From positions 1 through 20,166 of IMG/VR virus record IMGVR_UViG_3300025168_000903: a stretch of DNA of 20,166 nucleotides. The stretch is one strand, 5' to 3'. The stretch comes from a virus. This document shows, one piece after another, positions 7,417-13,326 of the stretch; positions within the stretch are counted from its first letter, which is position 1; every line of letters begins with the position of its first letter. The position numbers and the translations under genes were made by a program. Under the pieces are notes generated by a model. The model was given only the letters and a program-made list of their open reading frames with translations, made no database searches and had not been told where the DNA came from.

Positions 7417-7512
7417 ATGCCCCCAGGACAACCTTACAATCAAAAACCTAAAAAGAAAAAAAAGAAATTAGGAAACAAAATTGAATGTGGCTGTACAGAA
7501 TGTAAGTGCTAG
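7417..7512 (+). CDS. Lys-rich miniprotein ending in a CxCxxCxC motif (31 aa)
   Basis: The frame reads MPPGQPYNQKPKKKKKKLG, then NKIECGCTECKC and TAG. It is too short for most gene callers but sits neatly between two genes. In-frame ATG 7405 and GTG 7408, both overlapping the previous gene's end, would give 35 or 34 residues; there is no clear Shine-Dalgarno to decide. The C-terminal Cys-X-Cys-X2-Cys-X-Cys arrangement suggests binding of zinc or another soft metal, and the six lysines suggest contact with nucleic acid or acidic protein. The Lys codons contain an A8G run that is a potential slippery site. No function is recognised. Confidence 0.55.
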   Translation: MPPGQPYNQKPKKKKKKLGNKIECGCTECKC

Positions 7513-7514
7513 CC

Positions 7515-7691
7515 ATGACAACGCCGTACAAAAGGAAAAAAGGTACTAAAAAACCTGGACGATATGTAACAATAGCAGGTAAGCAAGTCTATACAACAGA
7601 CCCCAAAACTATTATCAGAGAAGAAACTATAGAAGCTATGGGAAAAGCTGTAGATAAGACAACTAAATTTTTTAAAGGTTTATTTAAATAA
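7515..7691 (+). CDS. Small basic hypothetical protein (58 aa)
   Basis: I chose the ATG at 7515, two bases after the preceding stop; an in-frame GTG at 7506 lies inside the preceding miniprotein. The product starts MTTPYKRKKGTKKPGRY, then has a short strand-like VTIAGKQVYTTDPKT and a helix running from IIREETIEAMGKAV to the Lys/Phe end KFFKGLFK. It is strongly basic at both ends with no Cys or membrane span. It belongs to a run of tiny genes between fibre and scaffold genes. I do not recognise the family; a minor virion component is a guess from context. Confidence 0.6.
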   Translation: MTTPYKRKKGTKKPGRYVTIAGKQVYTTDPKTIIREETIEAMGKAVDKTTKFFKGLFK

Positions 7692-7693
7692 CA

Positions 7694-7933
7694 ATGGCTA
7701 ACCCATCAACCTTATCAAGAGAACAAGCTAGCCAAGCTAGTGTGATTCTTGAAAATCCGGTGTTTAAGGAAACACTACAGAACATAAGTAGCAGACTAAT
7801 ATCCCAATGGACAATAGCTGATACTGTAGAAGAAAGAGAACTTTGTTGGATGAAGCTAAACGCTTTGAGTTCCGTTAAGGAAGACCTGCAAGCTTTTATC
7901 CATAACGACAAAATTGAAAACGGAGAGAAATAA
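7694..7933 (+). CDS. Conserved small helical protein upstream of scaffold (79 aa)
   Basis: It starts two bases after the previous stop and ends in a TAATG overlap with the scaffold start. It is predicted mostly helical: SREQASQASVILENPVFKET, then LISQWTIADTVEERELCWMK and LNALSSVKEDLQAFIHND. The pattern of a short 'NPxFKE' helix, then a W with an 'xxRE.xWxxL..L..' helix, is familiar from small proteins encoded just before scaffold or portal genes in many podophages and siphophages. Its role is unassigned. Coupling to the scaffold suggests co-production during head assembly. Functional assignment beyond that is not supported. Confidence 0.7.
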   Translation: MANPSTLSREQASQASVILENPVFKETLQNISSRLISQWTIADTVEERELCWMKLNALSSVKEDLQAFIHNDKIENGEK

Positions 7934-8916
7934 TGAGTGAGGCACCGACTAATCCCGAAGGGGAAGTCAAACAGCCACAACTTAACATGTTCGATGTCAT
8001 GTTTGGAAGTGAGGAAAACACTAATCCGGAACAAACAATCGAAGAACCTACCATTGATAACTCAGAAAAGTATGAAGCTGAAGCCTTTGACGAGGCCGAA
8101 GAAGAAGTTGCGGAAGAGTTTGAAGAGGTAGACGAGTACGAGGTAGCTGACGAGGAAACTCCTACAGAAACCACACAAGCCTACACTGTTAAAGTAGATG
8201 GTGAGGAATTTGAGGTTACACTGGACGAGCTACGAGATGGCTATCAGCGGCAAGCGGACTACACCCGTAAATCGCAATCTCTAGCAGAGCAACGTAAAGC
8301 TTACGAAGCTAATCTACAAGCAGTCCAAAACGAGCGTCAACAGTATTCTCAAGTTTTGGAACAAATGTCTCAAACTCAAAACTACGAACTACAGCAGTTT
8401 GAGAACATTGATTGGAAGGAACTAAAAGACGATGATCCTATGGAATACATGGAAAAACGTCTTGAGTATCAAGAATCCAAAGACAGAATAACTCAGCTGA
8501 ATAACGAACGTGCCCGAGTGCAACAGCAGTCTCAGCAAGAGTTTAATGATATAGTATCTCAGAAGGTACAGCAAGAGGCAGAACTTTTAGCCAAGGCTTT
8601 ACCAGAATACTCTGAGCCGGGATCAACATTAAAATCTGATCTTAGAAGCTATGCTCTTAGTCTTGGTTTCCCGTCCAATGAAATAGATAGCATCACTGAC
8701 CACAGGGTTGTAATGGTACTGCACAAAGCTATGATGCAGGACAATGCAGCTAAAGGGGTTAAGAAAGTTAAAATTGCTCCCAGAGTTGTTAAATCAGGAA
8801 CACCTCAGACTAAGACGCAAAAAGTCAAAAAGGTTGCCCAGGTTAAACGAGAGAGGTTGACGAAAACAGGTAATCCTAAAGATGCTGCAAATGTTTTTCT
8901 GGATTTAATCTCATAA
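7933..8916 (+). CDS. Capsid assembly scaffolding protein (327 aa)
   Basis: The start has GGAG at 7922-7925 with seven-base spacing and overlaps the previous stop. Residues ~1-80 are very acidic with repeated Glu/Asp. Next comes YTVKVDGEEFEVTLDELRDG with YQRQADYTRKSQSLAEQRKA, a signature of scaffolds from marine podoviruses. Residues ~100-225 are a long Gln/Glu-rich coiled coil (QVLEQMSQTQNYELQQF, RLEYQESKDRITQLNNERAR), and residues ~275-310 are basic (KGVKKVKIAPRVVKSG, KVKKVAQVKRERLTK), as expected for the coat-binding end. It lies directly upstream of the capsid gene. Scaffolds guide coat assembly and leave or are degraded on packaging. No protease motif is visible in it or nearby. Confidence 0.88.
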   Translation: MSEAPTNPEGEVKQPQLNMFDVMFGSEENTNPEQTIEEPTIDNSEKYEAEAFDEAEEEVAEEFEEVDEYEVADEETPTETTQAYTVKVDGEEFEVTLDELRDGYQRQADYTRKSQSLAEQRKAYEANLQAVQNERQQYSQVLEQMSQTQNYELQQFENIDWKELKDDDPMEYMEKRLEYQESKDRITQLNNERARVQQQSQQEFNDIVSQKVQQEAELLAKALPEYSEPGSTLKSDLRSYALSLGFPSNEIDSITDHRVVMVLHKAMMQDNAAKGVKKVKIAPRVVKSGTPQTKTQKVKKVAQVKRERLTKTGNPKDAANVFLDLIS

Positions 8917-8921
8917 CCTTT

Positions 8922-8927
8922 TAGGAG
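8922..8927 (+). promoter_or_regulatory. Strong Shine-Dalgarno of the capsid gene (TAGGAG)
   Basis: TAGGAG lies nine bases before the capsid ATG, in the ten-base block TTAGGAGTAA (8921-8930). The same ten bases recur before the next gene at 9928-9937. A strong, dedicated site fits the high output expected for the major capsid protein. Confidence 0.75.
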
Positions 8928-8936
8928 TAACTACAC

Positions 8937-9893
8937 ATGGCACAGCCAACTGGTGTATACGTTACGTTTTCCTCCAAGGGTCTTCGTGAAGACTTGGAAA
9001 ATGTAATTTACGATATTTCCCCAACTGACACGCCTTTCATGTCGATGGGCAGTCGCTCAGACGCGGTTGCAGTTAGTCACGAATGGCAAACTGATTCTTT
9101 GGCAGCAGTTGCCAATAACTTCCACGAAGAAGGAGCAACGCTGACGGCAGCAGAGCCAGCAGCTACTACTCGTGTTGGTAACGTTTGTCAGATCAGTCTC
9201 AAGACGACTCTGGTATCCGGTACGCTTGATGCGGTTTCAAAAGCTGGACGCAAGGAAGAGCTTGCCTACCAAATGTCCAAGCGTTCCAAAGAACTCAAGC
9301 GCGACATGGAACGTGCAATGGTTGGCGTCAATGTAGCTAAAGCTGCAATGGCAGCTGACACTACCGTGCGTAAGCTTGGTTCATTGACTACTTGGGTCAA
9401 CACCAACATCTCTAAGGCATCTGATGGTGCCAACGGTGCTGGTGCGGGTGCAGCGGTTCGTACTGACGGTACGGCCCGTGCGTTTACCGAAGCCCTTCTT
9501 AAAGCGGCAATCCTGTCTTCCTATAACGAAGGCGCTGACATTAAGTATTTGATGATGGCTCCTGCCCAAAAACAAACCTTCTCCAGCTTTGTTGGTGTTG
9601 GTGGTGGCAGTGGCGTCAGTAACTTTAATGACGTTGCTGATCAGCGCATCATTGGCGGCATGGATGTTTACGTCAGTGACTTTGGTGAAATGGCGGTTGT
9701 ACCTAATCGCTTCCAACGGGCGCGTGATGTATGGCTTCTTGATCCTGAGTACTACGGCGTAGCTTATCTACGTCCGTTCTTCCAGCGTGAAGTTGCTAGT
9801 ACGTCTGACGGTGAGCAACGTGCGATCATCGCTGAGTACACTCTTGTTTGCAAAAACGAAAAAGCTCTCGCAGCTGTGTACGACTTGTCGTAA
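8937..9893 (+). CDS. Major capsid protein, DUF5309/SU10 family (318 aa)
   Basis: The ATG follows TAGGAG. The sequence fits the SU10-type (DUF5309) coat family over its full length: an early GLREDLENVIYDISPTDTPF segment, HEWQTDSLAAVANNFHEEGA, an ISLKTTLVSGTLDAVSKAGR strand, the spine-helix-like ELAYQMSKRSKELKRDMERA, then LMMAPAQKQTFSSF, GMDVYVSDFGEMAVVPNRF and the C-terminal YLRPFFQREVASTSDG with IIAEYTLVCKNEKALAAVYD. Coats of this family have the HK97 fold and assemble T-number shells; in SU10 itself the head is elongated. Codon use is richer in C-ending codons than in neighbouring genes, as expected for high expression. It follows scaffold by 20 bases and is followed by a hairpin. Confidence 0.93.
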   Translation: MAQPTGVYVTFSSKGLREDLENVIYDISPTDTPFMSMGSRSDAVAVSHEWQTDSLAAVANNFHEEGATLTAAEPAATTRVGNVCQISLKTTLVSGTLDAVSKAGRKEELAYQMSKRSKELKRDMERAMVGVNVAKAAMAADTTVRKLGSLTTWVNTNISKASDGANGAGAGAAVRTDGTARAFTEALLKAAILSSYNEGADIKYLMMAPAQKQTFSSFVGVGGGSGVSNFNDVADQRIIGGMDVYVSDFGEMAVVPNRFQRARDVWLLDPEYYGVAYLRPFFQREVASTSDGEQRAIIAEYTLVCKNEKALAAVYDLS

Positions 9894-9901
9894 TCTAATC
9901 A

Positions 9902-9925
9902 GGGGGAGGGGTAATTCCCTCCCTC
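9902..9925 (+). terminator. GC-rich hairpin after the capsid gene (attenuator/partial terminator)
   Basis: GGGAGGG at 9904-9910 pairs perfectly with CCCTCCC at 9917-9923. G-U and G-C pairs outside (9902-9903 with 9924-9925) and a G-U pair inside extend this to about ten pairs around a four-base TAAT loop. There is no U-run after it; the next bases are TATTAGGAG, the following gene's Shine-Dalgarno. It may therefore act as an attenuator, an mRNA 3'-end stabiliser for the capsid transcript, or an inefficient terminator. Confidence 0.7.
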
Positions 9926-9928
9926 TAT

Positions 9929-9934
9929 TAGGAG
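9929..9934 (+). promoter_or_regulatory. Shine-Dalgarno TAGGAG after the hairpin
   Basis: TAGGAG lies five bases before ATG 9940 and four bases after the paired part of the hairpin. It fixes the start of the next gene at 9940 and rules out a longer reading from 9787 that would overlap the capsid gene. Confidence 0.7.
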
Positions 9935-9939
9935 TAAAC

Positions 9940-10248
9940 ATGAACGACCCTATTAAAACAACGTTTAAGTATGATCATGGTGAAGACAAGGTTATACTTA
10001 ATAATGTACAAGACATACAGCCTATCATAGAGCTTAACAAAAAAGAACAAAACAACGATTCTATGTATGGCATTGGTGAGAACGCAGCGGGTATGCGTAA
10101 AGTAGCCAGTATTCCTTTGGTGGTTATTGAAAAATGGAAGCGTGAATTAGGCGTCGATATTATGAATAAAAACGACTGGCCTAAAATTAAACAGCTTCTT
10201 AACGATCCTGAGAATAGATTTTTTAGGACTAATGAAAGCAAACTGTAA
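9940..10248 (+). CDS. Conserved small head/neck-region protein (102 aa)
   Basis: The start at 9940 is set by TAGGAG. The product has an N-terminal strand region (TTFKYDHGEDKVILNNVQDI), then QPIIELNKKEQNN, a Gly/Met linker with GENAAGMRKVASIPLVVIEK, and a C-terminal helix WPKIKQLLNDPENRFFRTNE. This 'DVQPIxExNK... MRKVAxIPLxVIxxW... LLNDPxNRFxRT' layout is familiar in podophages between the coat and adaptor genes, where it is carried as a conserved hypothetical protein. A part in head completion is plausible from position only. It ends in a TAATG overlap with the adaptor gene, so the two are probably coupled. Confidence 0.75.
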   Translation: MNDPIKTTFKYDHGEDKVILNNVQDIQPIIELNKKEQNNDSMYGIGENAAGMRKVASIPLVVIEKWKRELGVDIMNKNDWPKIKQLLNDPENRFFRTNESKL

Positions 10249-10898
10249 TGGCTCTTTCTACGTTTTCAGAACTCAAAACATCTGTAGCAAACTATCTCAA
10301 CAGGGACGACCTTACAAGCGTCATCCCTGATTTCATAACGCTTACTGAAAATCGTATCAATAGAGAACTGAGAGCTAGAGCTAACGTAAGCAGGGTAAAT
10401 ACGACCACTACTTCCGGAACAGACCTTTACGATTTGCCAGCTGATTTAATTGAGCTTAGAAGTGTTAGCCGTGTTTCAAGCAATAACAACACTTCTCTAT
10501 CTTACATGACTCCAGAATCTGGAATTAGAGAATACGGCACTACTGCAAACGGTTCCCCAAAAGCATATTCCAATATGGGAAAAGCAATAAAGCTTATTCC
10601 TACACCGGATTCAGCATATACTATAGAGTTAATCTATTACAGCAAACTTGCCGGATTGTCCGACAGCGTAACTACCAATAATATCCTAGCAGAGTTTCCA
10701 TCGTTGTACCTTTACGGTGCGTGTCTAGAAGGTGCTATATTCCTAAATGATTCTGATGAAATTACCAGATTTGATGCTATCTTTAACAGAACTTTGGTAA
10801 GCATCCAAGAGTCAGAAGAAAAAGCTAGGTATGGCGGCAATGTTATGACCATGACAGTCCAAGGCGATCCTGGTTCTCTAGTTCGTAGGGGTGCGTAA
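10248..10898 (+). CDS. Head-tail adaptor protein, SU10-adaptor-like (216 aa)
   Basis: The ATG overlaps the preceding stop (TAATG). The N-terminus FSELKTSVANYLNRDDLTSV followed by IPDFITLTENRINRELRARA is the typical opening of adaptor proteins of the SU10/P22 gp4-like group, where helices dock on the portal. A beta-rich middle follows (LYDLPADLIELRSVSRV, KAIKLIPTPDSAYTIELIYY), then helices again (SLYLYGACLEGAIFLND, ITRFDAIFNRTLVSIQESEE). Length suits the family. The protein would form a dodecameric ring below the portal and connect to the nozzle encoded just downstream. Portal itself is not in the window. Family assignment is from pattern recognition and is fairly secure. Confidence 0.82.
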   Translation: MALSTFSELKTSVANYLNRDDLTSVIPDFITLTENRINRELRARANVSRVNTTTTSGTDLYDLPADLIELRSVSRVSSNNNTSLSYMTPESGIREYGTTANGSPKAYSNMGKAIKLIPTPDSAYTIELIYYSKLAGLSDSVTTNNILAEFPSLYLYGACLEGAIFLNDSDEITRFDAIFNRTLVSIQESEEKARYGGNVMTMTVQGDPGSLVRRGA

Positions 10899-11104
10899 TG
10901 GCTACTAAGTTTCCAGATATAGAAGTTGACGGTGGTGCAAGCAATAGGATCAGTAAACCTGGAGGTACTAATTGGGTTCTTGATAATTTTAATATTATAC
11001 AAGAGGGAGGCGGAAATTTGCTAACTGAAAATAACAAATATATTACCCTCCAAGAGTTTAAAAATGTAGTATGGACAACTGACGAAGCTACTGGCAATGG
11101 CTAA
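10898..11104 (+). CDS. Small hypothetical protein between adaptor and nozzle genes (68 aa)
   Basis: The start has TAGGGG at 10886-10891 with six-base spacing and overlaps the adaptor stop; the stop lies eight bases inside the next gene. The product begins MATKFPDIEVDGGASN, has a Gly/Asn-rich middle (KPGGTNWVLDNFNIIQEGGG) and a short C-terminal segment YITLQEFKNVVWTTDEAT. No membrane span, Cys or known motif is seen. Double overlap with structural genes and a good Shine-Dalgarno support it being real. Function is unknown; a minor neck or tail component is only contextual. Confidence 0.65.
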   Translation: MATKFPDIEVDGGASNRISKPGGTNWVLDNFNIIQEGGGNLLTENNKYITLQEFKNVVWTTDEATGNG

Positions 11105-12665
11105 ACAAATATTTGATATATCCTCTAAGTCAGGAGCGTTTTCCTTAAATAAGGATTTGTCTCCCTATGACATGCCTCCAATGTTTTTCAGTGACGCTCA
11201 AAATGCTAGGTTTGTAGACGGCAAAGCTGGTAAAATTTTAGGCCACTCTCAAGTTTTAGGAACACCTTCAGTGGCTCCATTGTGGGCTACTGATTTCTTA
11301 CAGGGTAGTAATAGCCTTTGGATTTATGGAGGCGCTACGTCTTTACACAAGATAACAGGCACAACCCATGCAGCTGTAACGCGCAGCAGCGGGGCCTACA
11401 CTACATTGTCAGGAACTTCCAATAGCTGGTGCGGTGGTGTTCTGGGTGGCGTATTGGTCTTAACAAATGGTCTAGATGTACCTCAGAGTTTGACCCAGGC
11501 CGGTAGCGTGTTTACAGACTTGCCTAATTGGCCCTCTACCTTGAAGTGCAAATCTATTGTACCGTTTAAGAACCATCTAGTTGCTCTCAATCTTACTGAC
11601 TCTGGTACAGCAAAACCTTTTACAATTAGGTGGAGTGATGCTATACCAGCAGGCGCAGCAACCAACGGTACAGACACTTGGAACACAGGGAGTGCTGCTT
11701 CACAATCTGCTGAGACCTCTATATCGTCAGCAGAAGGGCATATTTTAAACGCCTTACAAATGGGCAACGAGTTAATAGTTTACCTAGAGGATAGTATATA
11801 CGCTCTTAATTTTGTAGGCGGTGCGTTTACCTTCCAAGTACGACAAAAGTTTAAAGATACAGGATTGTTTGCTAAAGAGGCTGTGGTTGATCTTGGCGAT
11901 GGCCGTCATGTTTTAATGACCACTGACGATGTTGTGTTGCATAATGGCAACAGTATTAAAAGCGTAATTGAAGACAGAGTTAGAGAGTTTTTGTTTGGAG
12001 AGATTGACTCAGGCGCTGCTGATAAAACATTTTTAGTCCATAACAAACACAAATCAGAAGTTTGGATTTGCTATCCTGCAACTAACGCTACTAATGATTT
12101 TCCTAATTCTGCTGTCATATGGAACTACAAAGATAACACCTGGTCTACTAGGGATTTACCAAATGTCAACTACATTGCCAAAGGTGTTGTAAATCCTGTT
12201 TTGGCTAACACCTGGACAGCGTCTACATCAACTTGGGAAAAGTCTACTCTTAACTGGGCGCAAGCACCATACAACCCTGTTATCAATTCGTTACTGATGT
12301 GTGGTACAAACGATACTAAATTTTACCTAGCAGACTCTTCAACTACATTTGACGGGACTAGCTTTTTAACAAAGCTGGAACGCATTGGATTACATTCTGG
12401 TCGCACAGATGCTGTTAAATCTGTTACTAAGGTGTTTCCCAGAATAGAAGGAACAGGAAGTGTCAACATAAGTGTCGGCTCTGAGTTACAACCGTTTCAA
12501 GGTGTGTCCTATAATGATCCAGTGTCTTTTGAAATAGGTTCAGACTTTAAAGTAGACTGTAGAGTTAAGGGTAGGTACATTGCTATTAAAATAGAAAGCA
12601 GTGCTGATACACAATTTGAGCTATCTGGAATGGCTATAGAGGCAGAGGTGGTGTCGAAGAGATGA
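11097..12665 (+). CDS. Tail nozzle / tail tubular B-like protein (522 aa)
   Basis: The ATG lies in the end of the previous gene, with no strong Shine-Dalgarno. The N-terminus DLSPYDMPPMFFSDAQNARF followed by VDGKAGKILGHSQV is the usual opening of podovirus nozzle proteins. Blade-like beta repeats follow: LWIYGGATSLHKITG, WCGGVLGGVLVLTNGLDVPQ, IVPFKNHLVALNL, ALQMGNELIVYLEDSIYALN, GRHVLMTTDDVVLHNGNSIK, EVWICYPAT with AVIWNYKDNTWSTRDLPNVN. These suggest a beta-propeller, as in T7 gp12 and P22 gp10. A C-terminal beta-sandwich-like part follows (SVNISVGSELQPFQG). In such phages it forms the distal hexameric tube of the short tail. Position after the adaptor agrees. I am confident of the class but not of the closest relative. 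Confidence 0.8.
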   Translation: MAKQIFDISSKSGAFSLNKDLSPYDMPPMFFSDAQNARFVDGKAGKILGHSQVLGTPSVAPLWATDFLQGSNSLWIYGGATSLHKITGTTHAAVTRSSGAYTTLSGTSNSWCGGVLGGVLVLTNGLDVPQSLTQAGSVFTDLPNWPSTLKCKSIVPFKNHLVALNLTDSGTAKPFTIRWSDAIPAGAATNGTDTWNTGSAASQSAETSISSAEGHILNALQMGNELIVYLEDSIYALNFVGGAFTFQVRQKFKDTGLFAKEAVVDLGDGRHVLMTTDDVVLHNGNSIKSVIEDRVREFLFGEIDSGAADKTFLVHNKHKSEVWICYPATNATNDFPNSAVIWNYKDNTWSTRDLPNVNYIAKGVVNPVLANTWTASTSTWEKSTLNWAQAPYNPVINSLLMCGTNDTKFYLADSSTTFDGTSFLTKLERIGLHSGRTDAVKSVTKVFPRIEGTGSVNISVGSELQPFQGVSYNDPVSFEIGSDFKVDCRVKGRYIAIKIESSADTQFELSGMAIEAEVVSKR

Positions 12666-12919
12666 CGGAGTTTTTAAGGTTTGATCCTTCAACTTGCCCT
12701 CAAGATTTAGAAGACATCCCTAAGTTTGTAGACGAGATGCTTTTACAAATTAAGATTGTCGTAGACCTTTTAAGAGATGGTCACTTAGACGTAATTTATG
12801 TAGAGCCTGATAAACCACAACAAGGCGATATTAGATATGCTGACGGAAGTACATGGAATCCTGGATCAGGAGAAGGAATTTATTTTAGAAATTCCGCTGC
12901 CGCGTGGGTTAAATTATAA
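12662..12919 (+). CDS. Small tail-region protein with GDIRYADGSTWNPGSGEG motif (85 aa)
   Basis: The start overlaps the nozzle stop (ATGA), with GAGGTG eleven bases upstream. The N-terminal ~45 residues are helical (CPQDLEDIPKFVDEMLLQIK, IVVDLLRDGHLD). The C-terminal ~35 residues carry the recognisable PDKPQQGDIRYADGSTWNPG with SGEGIYFRNSAAAWVKL, a short beta module that recurs at C-termini of marine phage tail proteins. It is possibly a small needle or tip trimer attached to the nozzle, but that is inference. The last 83 bases are shared, in another frame, with the proposed start of the next gene. Confidence 0.7.
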   Translation: MTEFLRFDPSTCPQDLEDIPKFVDEMLLQIKIVVDLLRDGHLDVIYVEPDKPQQGDIRYADGSTWNPGSGEGIYFRNSAAAWVKL

Positions 12920-13325
12920 ATTTGTAAATTACAAACACAATTCTTTATTTTCAAAGTTGTCTAAATGTTATGACTATTTCGAGAAAACGATACAGCGTAG
13001 TCTATGTTCTGATATTTACAATGCTAATGATCTGGTTAAACGAGTTGTTAAGGGAACAAGCGACTTATGGATTGCCTACGATGAAGATAAAGAGATTAAA
13101 GGATGTTTTATAATTGGGTTTGCACACTATCCTCAAAGTATAGGCATATTGACAGAAGGGATTAGCGGAGAGTTTGATTTTAAAAACGCTACTCCTAAAA
13201 TTGAAGAATATTATAAAGACTTGGGATATGAGTTTTGGGAAATGACAGGTCGAAGAGGTTGGGAAAAAATAATGTCTCCTTTAGGATACGAGTTTAAAAC
13301 GGTAACTTTAAGAAAGAGGTTATAA
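12837..13325 (+). CDS. GNAT-like (acyltransferase-fold) phage protein (up to 162 aa, start uncertain)
   Basis: The only upstream in-frame ATG is at 12837, with a weak AAGG 11 bases before it; it overlaps the previous gene by 83 bases. The body resembles GNAT-type proteins found among podophage tail genes: a beta hairpin DLWIAYDEDKEIKGCFIIGF, then the AHYPQSIGILTEGISGE stretch, a helix NATPKIEEYYKDLGYEFWEM, then TGRRGWEKIMSPLGYEFKTV and a basic end. The Gly-rich acetyl-CoA loop typical of active enzymes is not clear, so activity is doubtful. It may modify a virion protein or be structural. The true N-terminus could be shorter, with a non-ATG start near 12957 or a frameshift from the gene before. 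Confidence 0.62.
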   Translation: MLTEVHGILDQEKEFILEIPLPRGLNYKFVNYKHNSLFSKLSKCYDYFEKTIQRSLCSDIYNANDLVKRVVKGTSDLWIAYDEDKEIKGCFIIGFAHYPQSIGILTEGISGEFDFKNATPKIEEYYKDLGYEFWEMTGRRGWEKIMSPLGYEFKTVTLRKRL

Positions 13326-13326
13326 G

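Noticed and set aside
9787-9939. Longer start for the gene after the capsid
   Set aside because: It would overlap the capsid gene's conserved C-terminus and run through the hairpin; TAGGAG at 9929-9934 points to ATG 9940.
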